Below, piece by piece: positions 39,520-50,100 of a stretch of 64,000 nt of DNA. Numbering within the stretch: the first letter of the stretch is position 1; every line of letters begins with the position of its first letter. Position numbers and translations under genes: made by a program. The notes under the pieces were generated by a model. That model worked only from the letters and a program-made list of their open reading frames with translations. It searched no databases and was not told the origin of the DNA. Source of the stretch: Azospirillum sp. B21 (GTDB taxonomy: Bacteria > Pseudomonadota > Alphaproteobacteria > Azospirillales > Azospirillaceae); NCBI RefSeq assembly GCF_008364825.1, contig NZ_VTTO01000002.1:186001-250000 (forward strand). Reading direction: 5' to 3'.

Positions 39520-42500
39520 GCGGGGACGCGGCCGGTGCGGTTCCTGCGGCGCTGCCCCCGGACGAGGAGCGGCGGCTGGCGGTTCTGGAGTCCTATTGCG
39601 TCCTCGACACCCCGGCGGAGTCCGGCTTCGACAACATCACACGGCTCGCCCGGCATTTCTTCGGCACGCGCATCGCGCTGGTCTCGCTGATCGACCGGAA
39701 CCGCCAGTGGTTCAAGAGCCGCATCGGGTTGGGCGTGGAGGAGACGCACCGCGACCTCGCCTTCTGCGCCCATGCCATCCTCGACGACGGCGTCCTGGTG
39801 GTGCCGGACGCGACGAAGGACCCACGCTTCGCCGGCAATCCGCTGGTCACCGGGGAACCCAACATCCGCTTCTATGCCGGCGCGCCGCTGGTGGCGGACG
39901 GCCACAAGCTGGGCACGCTCTGCGTAATCGACGACGCCCCCCGCGGCGGGTTTGACGCGCGGGAGGCGGAAACCCTGACCCAGCTCGCCCGGCTGGTGGT
40001 GGACGAGCTGGAGCTTCGCCGCGAGGTGACCCGGCGCCAGCAGGCGGAAGCCGAATTGCGCGACCGCTCCCGGCTGTTGAACCTGGCCGAGGAGATCGGC
40101 CAGTTCGGGCACTGGTACATCGACTTCGTCACCGACACCCGCCGCTGGTCGGACGAGGTCTACCGCATCATGGGCCTGAGCCCGCAGGACGGCCCGCCGA
40201 CCGTCGACATGTCGCGCGGCGCCTACCATCCCGACGATCTGCCGAAGATCGCCCCGCTGGTCGAGCGGGCGCGGGCGACCGGCGAGGGGTTCTCCGTCGA
40301 GGCGCGGATCATCCGTCCGGACGGCACGCTGCGCCACGTCTTCATCCGCGGCATGGCCGAATGGGGGCCGGCCGGCCGGCCGATCGGGCTGCTGGGCGTC
40401 GTCCAGGACATCACCGACGCCAAGCGGGAAGAGGCGGAACTGCGGTCGAACCGCGAACTGCTGGATCTCACCGTCCAGGCGACGCGGGACGGCATCTGGG
40501 ATTGGGCGCTGGACACCGGCGCCATCTGGTTCTCCCCCACCTGGAAGGAGCAGCTGGGCTACCGCGACGACGAGCTGGCGAACAGTCTGGACATGTGGGC
40601 GGGCCTGATCTTCGAGGAGGATCGCATCGCCGCCCTGGAGATGGTGCGGGCCTACAATGCCGGCCTGATCCCGAAATTCGAGGCGGTGCAGCGCTTCCGC
40701 CACAAGCAGGGCCACACCGTCTACATCCTGAGCCGCGCCATCCACATCCGCGATGCCGAGGGGCGGGTGGTGCGCATGGTCGGCGCCCATACCGACATCA
40801 CGCGCGACAAGATGACGGAGGAGGAACTCCGGCTCGCCAAGCAGACACTGGACGACGCCATCGAAGCGGTGCCGGAAGGTCTGGCCTATTTCGATTCCGA
40901 CGACCGGCTGATCCTGTGCAACCAGCGCTACCGGGAGGCGCATCCGCTGACCGCCCCGCTGCTGACGCCCGGCCGCCCCTTCGAGGAGATCCTGCGCGCG
41001 GCGATCGCCAACGGCGAATTCGCGGCCAATCCGGACGGCCCGAACAACGAGGCGTGGATCCAGGCGGAACTGGCGCAGCACCGCAATCCCGGCCCGCCTT
41101 TCGAGCGGGAACTGCCCGACGGCCGCTGGATCCTGGTGGCGGAGAACCGCACCAGCAGCGGGGCGCTGGTGTGCACCCGCACCGACATCACCGAACGCAA
41201 GCGCTTCGAGGCGGAACTGCAGCGTCAGGCGGCCGACATGTGCGCGCTGGCCGAAGGTCTGGACGCCGCCCGCGAGGAGGCCGACGCCCTGCGGGCCCGC
41301 GCCGAGGCGGCGACCCAGGCGAAATCGGAATTCCTGGCGGCGATGAGCCACGAGATCCGCACGCCGATGAACGGCATCATGGGCATGACGGAACTGCTGT
41401 TCGACACGCCCCTGACGGCAGAGCAGCACCAGTTCGCCCAGGCTATCCGCAGCTCCTCCAACGCGCTGCTGACCATCATCAACGACATCCTCGACATCTC
41501 GAAGCTGGAGGCCGGCCGCGTCACCATCGAAACGCTGCCCTTCGACCCCGCCGATCTGGTGGAGGGGGTGGTGGAACTGCTGACCCCCCGCGCCCACGAG
41601 AAGGGGATCGAGATCGGCTTCTACATCGACCCGTTCCTGCGCCGCACCCTGCTGGGCGATCCGACACGCATCCGGCAGATCCTGGTCAATCTGGTCGGCA
41701 ATGCGGTGAAATTCACCGATCAGGGGTCGGTCGCGGTGGAACTGGAGGCGCTGGACGCCACCGAGGCCCATCTGGTTTTGCGCATGACCGTGACCGATAC
41801 CGGCATCGGCATTCCGGCGGAGGCGCTGCCCACCCTGTTCAACAAGTTCCAGCAGGTGGACGGGTCGATCACCCGGAAGTTCGGCGGAACCGGGCTGGGG
41901 CTGGCGATCTGCCGCCAGCTGTCGGAACTGATGGGCGGCAGCATCGCGGTGGAGAGCAGCCTGGGTGCCGGCAGCCGCTTCCTGGTCGATCTGCCGCTGG
42001 CCCTGCTCGACGAGGCGCCGCAGCCGGCCGAACAGCCGCTGGCCGGGCGCCGTGCTTTGGTGGTGGACGATCTGGCGGTGAACCGCCGGGTGCTGGCGGC
42101 GATGCTCGACAGCCTGGGCGCCCGGCCGACGACGGTGGACAATGGCCCCGATGCGCTGGAGGCGCTGACGCGCGCGGCGGCCGGCGGCCGGCACTTCGAC
42201 GTGGTGCTGGTGGACCAGACCATGCCGGGCATGGGCGGCGACTCCCTGCTGGCGGCCATTGCCGGCAATCCGATGCTGGGCGGCACCCGCCGCGTGCTGA
42301 TTGCCGGGCTGGGACCCGCGGCACGGGCCGACTGCGGACCGGTCCAGGGGCTGGCCCACGCCATCCTCAACCGTCCGCTGCGCCAGAGTGCGCTGGCCGG
42401 CTGCCTGACCGGACTGTTCCAGGCAGCCGTACCGCCCTCTTCGGCGGACAGGCAGCCCGCCGAGGGACAGCCTGCCGACCGCGGCGAGGAGCCGGCGCGC

Positions 42501-43319
42501 AGCGGCAGCATCCTGCTGGCGGAGGACAACCGCACCAACCAGCTGTTCGCCACCACCCTGCTGCGCAAGCTGGGCTACACGGTCGAGGTGGCGGAGGATG
42601 GGGAGCAGGCGGTGGCGGCGGCCTGCCGCGGCGGCATCGACCTGGTGCTGATGGACGTGCAGATGCCGGGCATGGACGGGCTGGAGGCCGCGCAGGCGAT
42701 CCGCGCGCGCGGCGGGCGGCTCGCCGGCCTGCCGATCATTGCCCTCACCGCGGACGCCATGCCGGGCACGCGCGAGCTGTGCCTGCGCGCGGGCATGAGC
42801 GATTACCTGACCAAGCCGATCAGCCGCGCCGGACTGCTGGCGGCGCTGGACCGCTGGATGACCGAGGCCGGGAGCGAACATGCGGCGGCAGATGGCAGTG
42901 TCGGCGGCGGAAATGGCAGCGGCAATGGCAGCGGCGACGGCGATCCCGGCGAAGTTCTGGACGAAGCGGTGCTGGCCGATCTGGTCGAGACGGTGGGTGC
43001 CGACAATCTTGCCCTGATCGTCGACAGCTTCCTCGACGACGTGTCCCGCCGGCTGGAAAGGCTTTCGGCGATGGCGCGGTCGGTCCCGGCCGGCGACCTC
43101 GACATGCGGGCGCTGGCCGGGGAGGCGCACGACCTGTCCAGCCTCGCCGGCAGTTTCGGCGGGATGGCGGTCATGCACCTCGCCTGGCGGATGGAGGTGA
43201 TCTGCCGCAACGGCGACACGGCGCAGGCCGCCCAGCTTCTGCCGGTGCTGCTGCGCGAGGCCGCCCGTCTGGAGCGTTCCTTGCGCGAGCGCACCGGCGT
43301 GGAGCGGCCGGCGGCCTGA
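39516..43319 (+). CDS. Hybrid histidine kinase: GAF, three PAS, HisKA, two receivers, Hpt
   Basis: 1267 residues, no membrane helices. Order: GAF (about 20-165; VLDTPAESGFDNITRLA, FCAHAI), PAS 1 (about 180-310), PAS 2 (about 310-440), PAS 3 (about 440-570), HisKA with His612 (MSHEIRTPMNG), HATPase_c (NLVGNAVKFTD, GGTGLGLAI), receiver 1 with Asp900, receiver 2 with Asp1047 (LVLMDVQMPGMDG) and an Hpt domain with His1205 (EAHDLSSLAGSFGG). A complete His-Asp-His relay whose likely target is the coupled LuxO-like regulator. The start is inferred as TTG at 39516 overlapping the previous stop; no ATG or GTG is available before the GAF domain. Confidence 0.88.
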   Translation: MSGDAAGAVPAALPPDEERRLAVLESYCVLDTPAESGFDNITRLARHFFGTRIALVSLIDRNRQWFKSRIGLGVEETHRDLAFCAHAILDDGVLVVPDATKDPRFAGNPLVTGEPNIRFYAGAPLVADGHKLGTLCVIDDAPRGGFDAREAETLTQLARLVVDELELRREVTRRQQAEAELRDRSRLLNLAEEIGQFGHWYIDFVTDTRRWSDEVYRIMGLSPQDGPPTVDMSRGAYHPDDLPKIAPLVERARATGEGFSVEARIIRPDGTLRHVFIRGMAEWGPAGRPIGLLGVVQDITDAKREEAELRSNRELLDLTVQATRDGIWDWALDTGAIWFSPTWKEQLGYRDDELANSLDMWAGLIFEEDRIAALEMVRAYNAGLIPKFEAVQRFRHKQGHTVYILSRAIHIRDAEGRVVRMVGAHTDITRDKMTEEELRLAKQTLDDAIEAVPEGLAYFDSDDRLILCNQRYREAHPLTAPLLTPGRPFEEILRAAIANGEFAANPDGPNNEAWIQAELAQHRNPGPPFERELPDGRWILVAENRTSSGALVCTRTDITERKRFEAELQRQAADMCALAEGLDAAREEADALRARAEAATQAKSEFLAAMSHEIRTPMNGIMGMTELLFDTPLTAEQHQFAQAIRSSSNALLTIINDILDISKLEAGRVTIETLPFDPADLVEGVVELLTPRAHEKGIEIGFYIDPFLRRTLLGDPTRIRQILVNLVGNAVKFTDQGSVAVELEALDATEAHLVLRMTVTDTGIGIPAEALPTLFNKFQQVDGSITRKFGGTGLGLAICRQLSELMGGSIAVESSLGAGSRFLVDLPLALLDEAPQPAEQPLAGRRALVVDDLAVNRRVLAAMLDSLGARPTTVDNGPDALEALTRAAAGGRHFDVVLVDQTMPGMGGDSLLAAIAGNPMLGGTRRVLIAGLGPAARADCGPVQGLAHAILNRPLRQSALAGCLTGLFQAAVPPSSADRQPAEGQPADRGEEPARSGSILLAEDNRTNQLFATTLLRKLGYTVEVAEDGEQAVAAACRGGIDLVLMDVQMPGMDGLEAAQAIRARGGRLAGLPIIALTADAMPGTRELCLRAGMSDYLTKPISRAGLLAALDRWMTEAGSEHAAADGSVGGGNGSGNGSGDGDPGEVLDEAVLADLVETVGADNLALIVDSFLDDVSRRLERLSAMARSVPAGDLDMRALAGEAHDLSSLAGSFGGMAVMHLAWRMEVICRNGDTAQAAQLLPVLLREAARLERSLRERTGVERPAA

Positions 43320-43352
43320 GCCTCTCCCGGAATCCAGCCTGCCGGAATGTCG

Positions 43353-43616
43353 TCAGCCGGTGCCGGGCTGGGTCGAGCCGTCGGTGTCTTCGGCCCGTTC
43401 CCGCAGTTCCTTCGACGACATGCCGGCCGGGGTGGCGTCCTGCAGGGTGCCGTCGCCGGGCGTCTTGCTCATGTCCTCGCGCGGGGAGCGTTCGCCCGCC
43501 GGCGTCTGGTCGTGGGTATCGGAACCGGATTTGCCCGATGCGGGTTTGTCCGATGCGGATTTGTTTGGGTGGGGCATTCCTTCGGAGGGGATGCGCGTTT
43601 GAGGCGTGTCGGTCAT
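43353..43616 (-). CDS. Small hydrophilic protein, unknown function
   Basis: 87 residues, rich in Ser, Lys, Asp, Gly and Pro with few hydrophobic residues, so probably disordered (for example [20 protein letters not shown]). The ATG at 43616 has AGAGGAC five bases upstream. Codon use is that of a real gene, and such small Lys/Asp-rich proteins are common in Azospirillum-like genomes. No domain recognised. Convergent with the hybrid kinase and divergent from citrate synthase. Confidence 0.6.
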   Translation of the reverse strand: MTDTPQTRIPSEGMPHPNKSASDKPASGKSGSDTHDQTPAGERSPREDMSKTPGDGTLQDATPAGMSSKELRERAEDTDGSTQPGTG

Positions 43617-43818
43617 GATGTCCTCTGCTATCTTCCGGAGGAGTCAACGACAGTGGACGGGTGCGGGTTCCGATCCTGACCGATCCTTCGGAGACCGGGA
43701 GAAGACGGCGCGGCGCCGCGAGGTGCCAAAGCGCGCGAAGAACGGGCCAACCACCATGGTCCGGCGGCGGAGACCGGAAGGCGCCGCGCGGCCGGACAGC
43801 AAGGAGTGTGATAAGGTC

Positions 43819-45150
43819 ATGGAATCGAGCAAGCATACGCCGCACGGCGATGTGACCCAGGTCGGCACCGTCACGCTGACCGATGACGCCACCGGAAAGA
43901 CGCTGAAGCTGCCGCTGCTGGGCGGGTCCACCGGTCCCCACGTGATCGACATCCGCAAGCTCTATGCCGAGACCGGCTATTTCACCTACGATCCCGGCTT
44001 TACCTCCACCGCCGCCTGCGATTCGGCCATCACCTACATCGACGGCGACGAGGGCGTCCTGCTGCACCGTGGCTATGCCATCGCCGATCTGGCCGAGAAC
44101 TGCGACTTCCTGGAGGTCTGCCACCTGCTGCTGAACGGCGAACTGCCGAACCCGCAGCAGAAGGCCGATTTCGAGCGCACCATCACCTACCACACGATGG
44201 TGCACGAACAGCTGACCAAGTTCTACAGCGGCTTCCGCCGCGATGCCCACCCGATGGCGATCATGTGCGGCGTCGTCGGCGCGCTGTCGGCCTTCTATCA
44301 CGATTCCACCGACATCTTCGATCCGGTGCAGCGCAAGATCGCCGCGCACCGCCTCATCGCCAAGATGCCGACACTCGCCGCCATGGCCCACAAGTACACG
44401 GTCGGCGAACCGTTCATGTATCCGCGCAACGACCTGACCTACGCGGAAAACTTCCTCTACATGACCTTCGGCACGCCCTGCGAGGAATGGACGGTCGATC
44501 CGGTCCTGTCCGAGGCGATGGACAAGATCTTCATCCTGCATGCCGACCACGAGCAGAACGCCTCGACCTCCACCGTCCGCCTCGCCGGCTCGTCCCACGC
44601 CAACCCGTTCGCCTGCATCGCGTCGGGCATCGCGGCGCTGTGGGGTCCGGCCCATGGCGGCGCCAACGAGGCCGTGCTGAAGATGCTGGAGGAGATCGGC
44701 TCTGTCGACCGCATTCCCGAATTCGTCCGCCGCGCCAAGGACAAGAACGACAGCTTCCGCCTGATGGGCTTCGGCCACCGGGTCTACAAGAACTATGACC
44801 CGCGCGCCAAGATCATGCGCGAGACCTGCTATCAGGTTCTCGACCGCCTGGGCATCCATGACGAGCCGCATCTGGCAATCGCCATGGAGCTGGAGAAGAT
44901 CGCCCTGTCGGACGAGTATTTCATCGAGAAGAAGCTCTATCCGAACGTCGATTTCTATTCGGGCATCATCCTGAAGGCGATGGGCTTCCCGACCAGCATG
45001 TTCACCGTGCTGTTCGCGCTCGCCCGCACCGTCGGCTGGATCAGCCAGTGGAAGGAGATGATCGAGGATCCGGCCCAGAAGATCGGCCGCCCCCGTCAGC
45101 TCTTTACCGGCAACGCCGCCCGTCCCTTCGTGCCGCTGGACAAGCGTTGA
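43819..45150 (+). CDS. gltA: Citrate synthase
   Basis: 443 residues, the large (type II, hexameric) proteobacterial form. It condenses acetyl-CoA with oxaloacetate at entry to the TCA cycle. Active-site segments: [50 protein letters not shown] (His and Arg ligands) and [13 protein letters not shown] (catalytic Asp). ATG at 43819 chosen by homology ([11 protein letters not shown]) with AAGGAG upstream; the in-frame extension to 43606 is not family-like. Close to the acetate-switch pair and the NAD-type regulator. Confidence 0.97.
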   Translation: MESSKHTPHGDVTQVGTVTLTDDATGKTLKLPLLGGSTGPHVIDIRKLYAETGYFTYDPGFTSTAACDSAITYIDGDEGVLLHRGYAIADLAENCDFLEVCHLLLNGELPNPQQKADFERTITYHTMVHEQLTKFYSGFRRDAHPMAIMCGVVGALSAFYHDSTDIFDPVQRKIAAHRLIAKMPTLAAMAHKYTVGEPFMYPRNDLTYAENFLYMTFGTPCEEWTVDPVLSEAMDKIFILHADHEQNASTSTVRLAGSSHANPFACIASGIAALWGPAHGGANEAVLKMLEEIGSVDRIPEFVRRAKDKNDSFRLMGFGHRVYKNYDPRAKIMRETCYQVLDRLGIHDEPHLAIAMELEKIALSDEYFIEKKLYPNVDFYSGIILKAMGFPTSMFTVLFALARTVGWISQWKEMIEDPAQKIGRPRQLFTGNAARPFVPLDKR

Positions 45151-45177
45151 ACGGACTGAACCTACCTCTCATTGAGT

Positions 45178-45203
45178 CCCCTCTCCCCGGGGGGGAGAGG
45201 GAG
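45178..45203. repeat. Dispersed palindromic repeat, single unit (copy G)
   Basis: CCCCTCTCCCCGGGGGGG followed by AGAGGGAG, between gltA and the NrtR-like gene. It is a single hairpin without the inverted partner seen elsewhere and ends 15 bases before the proposed GTG start. Confidence 0.75.
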
Positions 45204-45218
45204 AAGCGCGTACACCCC

Positions 45219-46232
45219 GTGACCCAGCCCCTCCAACTCGGCCTGTCGGTCGCCATCGTCGCGGTGGCCGGCGGGACGCCGCGCGTCGTGACGGTGCGCA
45301 GCGGCTTTTCCGTGCCGGAAGACCACCGGCGCGGCGACGAGCCGTTGCCGCATCGCGACGCCCTGCCCGGCGCGCCCTTCGAGCCCGACCGTTTCCGCAC
45401 CCTGCAGGAGGGCGTGCGCGCGGTGGCGGAAGGGCTGTCGGGTCTCGCGCTGCGCTATGTCGAGCAGCTCTACACCTTCGGCGACCGTTACCGCGATCCG
45501 CACGAACTGTTCGGCGGTCCGCGCTCGGTCGTGGTCGGCTATCTGGCCCTGGTCCGCGACGGCCCGCTGGGCGGCGATGCCTCGGCGGAATGGCGCGACC
45601 TCTACGACCATTTCCCGTGGGAGGATTGGCGCGACCAGCGCCCGCCGCTGCTGGACGGCGTGATCGTCCCGACGCTCGGCGGCTGGATCGCCTCGGCCCC
45701 CGACGAGGAGACCCGCCTGCGCCGGGCCGAGCGCGCCCAGATGGCTTTCGGCTTGGACGGGGCCGAGTGGGACATGGAGCGGGTCCTGGAGCGCTTCGAA
45801 CTGCTTTACGAGGCCGGGCTGGTGGTGGAGTCCTTCCGCGACCGCGATCTCGCCGCGCGGGTCGATGCGTCGGTACAGGCCGGCGGGCCGATGCCGCGGG
45901 CGCTGGGTCGTCCGATGGCGCGCGACGGCCGGCGCATCCTGGCCACCGCGCTGGAACGGCTGCGCGGCAAGCTGCGCTATCGCCCCATCGTCTTTGAACT
46001 GCTGCCGCCGACCTTCACCCTGCACCAGCTGCAGTTGGTGGTGGAGGCGTTGTCTGGCGAGCGGGTGCACAAGCAGAATTTCCGGCGTCTGATGATCTCC
46101 GGCGGCTTCGTCGAGCCCACCGGACGGTATGAAAGCCAGACCGGTGGCCGGCCGGCGGAGTTGTACCGCTTCCGGCGACAGGCCATCCACGAACGCACCA
46201 GCGCCGGGGCCATTCCGTCCGCGGACGGATAA
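45219..46232 (+). CDS. NrtR-like NUDIX-fold transcriptional regulator
   Basis: 337 residues. N-terminal NUDIX-like fold (LQLGLSVAIVAVAGGTPRVV, RYVEQLYTFGDRYRDP) without an intact Nudix box, then a C-terminal winged helix (FTLHQLQLVVEALSGERVHK, NFRRLMISGGFVEPTGRY), the arrangement of NrtR regulators of NAD metabolism. Probably binds ADP-ribose and represses NAD genes, though no such gene is adjacent. Start GTG at 45219 chosen just before the fold; upstream sequence is repeat copy G. Could equally be a transcription factor for the neighbouring metabolic genes. Confidence 0.75.
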   Translation: MTQPLQLGLSVAIVAVAGGTPRVVTVRSGFSVPEDHRRGDEPLPHRDALPGAPFEPDRFRTLQEGVRAVAEGLSGLALRYVEQLYTFGDRYRDPHELFGGPRSVVVGYLALVRDGPLGGDASAEWRDLYDHFPWEDWRDQRPPLLDGVIVPTLGGWIASAPDEETRLRRAERAQMAFGLDGAEWDMERVLERFELLYEAGLVVESFRDRDLAARVDASVQAGGPMPRALGRPMARDGRRILATALERLRGKLRYRPIVFELLPPTFTLHQLQLVVEALSGERVHKQNFRRLMISGGFVEPTGRYESQTGGRPAELYRFRRQAIHERTSAGAIPSADG

Positions 46233-46359
46233 GGATAAAATCTCTCGGAAACGTCGACGCGCGGCATTGGGCGCAGTTGTCAACGGGCGGCTGCAAGCGG
46301 ATACTGCTGGAACGGTTTTAAACCCGGAATGTCCATACCCGGAAAGTCCAAGAAGGCCG

Positions 46360-47010
46360 ATGTCGCACCGCATTCTGATCGCCGACGACCACCCGCTGAT
46401 GCGCACCGCCCTGACCCAGACCATCGGGCAGGCGATCCCCGGCGCCGTGATCCTGGAGGCGTCGCGATTCGAGCAGATCAAGCCGCTGCTGGACACCGGG
46501 GAACCGCCGGACATCATCCTGCTCGACCTGCACATGCCCGGCATGAGCGGCCTGATCGGGCTGATGATGCTGCGCTCCGAACATCCGGCGATCCCGGTGA
46601 TCGTGGTGTCGGCGTCTGAGGATCCGGTGACGATCCAGCGCGCCATCGACTATGGCGCTTCCGGCTTCGTGCCGAAATCCGCCCCCAACACCCAGATCGT
46701 CGAGGCGATCCATGCCGTGCTGGACGGCGAGCTGTGGCTGCCGGAGATCAACGGCGGCCCCGAGACCGACGCCCCCGACCCAGCCCAGCGCGCCGCCACC
46801 CTGACCCCGCAGCAACTCCGCGTCCTGGCCGGCATCGCCGAGGGCAAGCTGAACAAGCAGATCGCCTACGAGATGAACGTCGCCGAGACCACGGTGAAGG
46901 CCCACGTCACGACGATCCTGCGCAAGCTGGGCGTGCTGACGAGGACGCAGGCCGCGGTGCTGGCGAGCCAGCTGGCATTGTCGTCCGCGCCGCCGCCCCC
47001 GGTGGAGTGA
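46360..47010 (+). CDS. LuxR/NarL-family response regulator, CrbR/ErdR-like
   Basis: 216 residues. Receiver domain with Asp56 (IILLDLHMPGMSG) and C-terminal LuxR HTH (TLTPQQLRVLAGIAEGKLNK, VAETTVKAHVTTILRKLGVL). ATG at 46360 chosen. Convergent with a sodium-solute-symporter hybrid kinase, the same pairing as CrbR/CrbS and ErdR/MxtR, which turn on acetyl-CoA synthetase and acetate uptake in other proteobacteria. Confidence 0.85.
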   Translation: MSHRILIADDHPLMRTALTQTIGQAIPGAVILEASRFEQIKPLLDTGEPPDIILLDLHMPGMSGLIGLMMLRSEHPAIPVIVVSASEDPVTIQRAIDYGASGFVPKSAPNTQIVEAIHAVLDGELWLPEINGGPETDAPDPAQRAATLTPQQLRVLAGIAEGKLNKQIAYEMNVAETTVKAHVTTILRKLGVLTRTQAAVLASQLALSSAPPPPVE

Positions 47011-47020
47011 GGGAGGCGTA

Positions 47021-47157
47021 GCCCCCTCCCTATCCCTCCCCCGCCCTCGGCCGGCCAAAGGCCGGTCCGATCGCGGGAGAGGGGACAGGAGCTTTGTCGG
47101 CGTGCGGCGGCAGTCCCCTCTCCCACCGAAGGTGGGGGAGGGTTAGGGAGGGGGCAT
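47021..47157. repeat. Dispersed G/C-run repeat (copy H)
   Basis: 137 bases between two convergent genes, with outer blocks CCCCCTCCCTATCCCTCCCC and GGGGGAGGGTTAGGGAGGGG in inverted order and an internal palindrome GGCCGGCC-AAA-GGCCGG. It shares GCGGCGGCAGTCCCCTC with copy E. Confidence 0.8.
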
Positions 47158-47162
47158 AACCC

Positions 47163-50100
47163 TCACCCTGCCATCCGCTGCCCCTCCGCCAGCAACTGCC
47201 CCAGCAACGCCCTGAGCGCGCCCGGACGTACCGGCTTGTAGAGCAGGCGGCAGCCCGCCGCTTCGATGTCCTCGCGCACGGCGGCGTCGCGGTCGGCGGT
47301 GACCACGGCGGCGGGCAGGTCGCTGCCCAGCGCGGCGCGCAGGGTCGCCAAGGCCTCCACTCCCGTCAGGCTGCGGTCTAGGTGGTAGTCGGTCAGGATC
47401 ACGTCGGGCGTGCGTCCACCCAGCTTCGCCAGGGCGAGGTCGGGCGCCGCCGCGGTCACGACGCGGCAGGACCAGCTCGACAGCAGATCCTCGGTGGCGC
47501 GGGCGATGGCGGGCTCGTTTTCCAGGCAGAGCACCAGGACGCCGCTCAGGTCGCGGCCGCGCGGGCGGACCACCACGGCGCGGGCGGCGACCGGCTCGTC
47601 GGTCAGCGGCACCAGGACGGAAAAGGCGCTGCCCCGCCCGACCCTGGAGCGCACCTGCACCGTGTGGCCGAGGATGCCGGCCAATCGCTCGACGATGGCG
47701 AGGCCGAGCCCCAGACCCTTGCCACGGTCATCGGCGTCGTTGTCGAGCTGGCGGAACTCCATGAAGATTTCCGGAACCTTGTGCTCGGGAATGCCGGGAC
47801 CGGTGTCCCACACCTCGATTGACAGGAAATCCCCGCGGCGGCGGCAGCCCAGCAGGATGCGGCCGGTGCGGGTGTAGCGCACGGCGTTGGCGAGGTAGTT
47901 CTGCAGGATGCGCCGCAGCAGCGTCGGGTCGCTGTGCACGATGGCGGAGCAGTCGACCACCCGCAGCCCCAGCCCGTGGCGGCTCGCCAGGACGGTGAAC
48001 TCCTCACCCAGCGGCTTCAGCAGCTCCTCGATGCGCATCGGCACCGGGTTCGGCTTCACCACGCCGCTGTCGATCTTGGAGACGTCCAGCAGGTCGCCCA
48101 GGATCTGCTCCACCGACCGCAAGGAGGTGTCGATCTGGCGGATGGCGCTGTCGCCGTTGCGTTCGGCCAGGGCGGACAGGAACAGGCGGGCGGCGTGCAG
48201 CGGCTGCAGCAGGTCGTGGCTGGCGGCGGCGAGGAAGCGGGTCTTGCCGCGGTTGGCGCGCTCGGCCTCCGCCTTTGCTTCGGACAGGGCGTGGGTGCGC
48301 TCCTCGATACGGCGTTCCAAGGTCTCGTTGGCTTCGCGCAGGGCGGCGGCGGCACGGTGGCGTTCGGTGACGTCGGTGTAGACGGCGACGAAGCCGCCGC
48401 CGCCGGGCTTCGGACCCGGCATCGGGTTGGTGGCGATCTCCAGCACCGTGCCGTCGGGACGCACCCGCTCGTAGACGTCCGGCTTGTTGCGGCGGCGCGG
48501 GTCGGAACGGCGCTCCAGCAGGGTTTCGATCTCGCCGTTGCGGCCATATTCGCCGCGCCGCGCGATCAGCCCGACGATCTCCTGCAGCGAGGTGCCGACC
48601 TGCACGAAGCCGTCGGGCAGGTCCAGCAGGACCAGGAACTGGTTGTTCCAGGTGGCGACGCGCCAATCCTCGTCGAACACGGCGATGCCCTGCGGCACGT
48701 TCTCCACCGTGGCGCGCAGCAGCTCATGCTGTTTCAGGATGGCGCGCGACGCCTCGTCGATGATGGACCGCGCGTCGGTGCGCGACAGCCGGCGGTCGGA
48801 CAGCAGGCCGGCCACCACCACGCGGGCCGAGGCGGAGCCGACGGCGCCGGCGAGCAGCCGCTCGGTCAGCTGGATCGCCTCGCCGTCGGTGCGGGTCAGC
48901 AACGCGGTGCGAAGATCGCCGTCCTCCACCCCGGTGAAGCGGCAGAAGGCGGCGTCGGCGCGGGCCTGCCCGACATAGCGGACGGCGAGATCGTGCAGGT
49001 CGGCCAGCGTGGCACCGCGCGGCCCGGTGGCCTCTCCGTCGGCGGAGCGGCGCAGGCTGATGAAGCGCGCGGCCTGCTGGCGCTCCAGCGTCGACGGCCG
49101 GGTCAGCAGAGAGACCAGCACGAACAGCAGGATGTTCGGCCCCAGGCTCCACAGCGCGGCATTGGTCAGCGGGTCGATGCCGGCGATGCCGGCCAGTGCC
49201 ACCGGGCTGAGGCCGGTCAGGCCGAACGGCCCCTCCCGCAAGGCGCTGGAAGCCAGCCATCCCGCATCGGCGAAGGACGGCAGCAGCATGGTGTAGGCCC
49301 AGCCGAGGAAGCCGGCGCAGATGCCGGCGAAGGCGCCGGCGCGGCTGGCGCGGCTCCAGATCAGGCCGCCGAGCAGGGCGGGGGCGAACTGCGCCACCGC
49401 GGTGAAGCTCATCATGCCGATGGTCGCCAGCGGGAAGGCCGGGCCGATCAGCCGGTAGCAGCCGTAGGACAGCAGAACCAGCACGATCACCGCCGACCGG
49501 CGGATCAACAGCAGGATGCCCGCCGGGTCGTCGCGCAGCCGCCGGTCGTCGGGGCGCAGTGCCATCAGCAGCGGCACGGCGACGTCGTTGCAGATCATGG
49601 TGCTGAGCGCCACCATCTCCACCAGGATCATGCTGGTGGCCGCCGACAGGCCGCCGATGAAGGCGGCCAGCGCCAGCCACGGCCAGCCCTGGCTCAAGGG
49701 GATGGAGACCATGAAGGTGTCGGCATTGGTCGTGCCGTCCGGGAACAGCATCAGCCCGGCCAGCGCCACCGGCAGCACGAACAGGTTGATGGCGACCAGA
49801 TAGGCGGGGAACAGCTTGGCCGACGACCGCACGTCGCCGCCATGGGTGTTCTCCACCACCGCGACATGGAACTGGCGCGGCAGGCACAGGATCGCCAGCG
49901 CCGACAGCAGGCAGGCCACCCACCAGTCGGCGCCGATGCTGTCCAGCCGGATCAGGTCGAGGAAGCCGGGATGGTTCGCCGCCGCTTCGAAGAAGGTGGC
50001 CGGATCGCCGAAGACCGAATAGGCGATGGCGCCGCCCACCGCCAGCGCCGCCGCCAGCTTCACCACCGATTCCGCGGCGATGGCCATCATCAGGCCGCGG

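Noticed and set aside
39441..43178. A 1245-codon minus-strand frame
   Set aside because: Antisense shadow of the hybrid kinase; its translation has no domain pattern.
45178..45203. The repeat hairpin as a gltA terminator
   Set aside because: Strong stem but no T tract; the same element occurs at seven other places, including inside lutC, so terminator is not its main identity.
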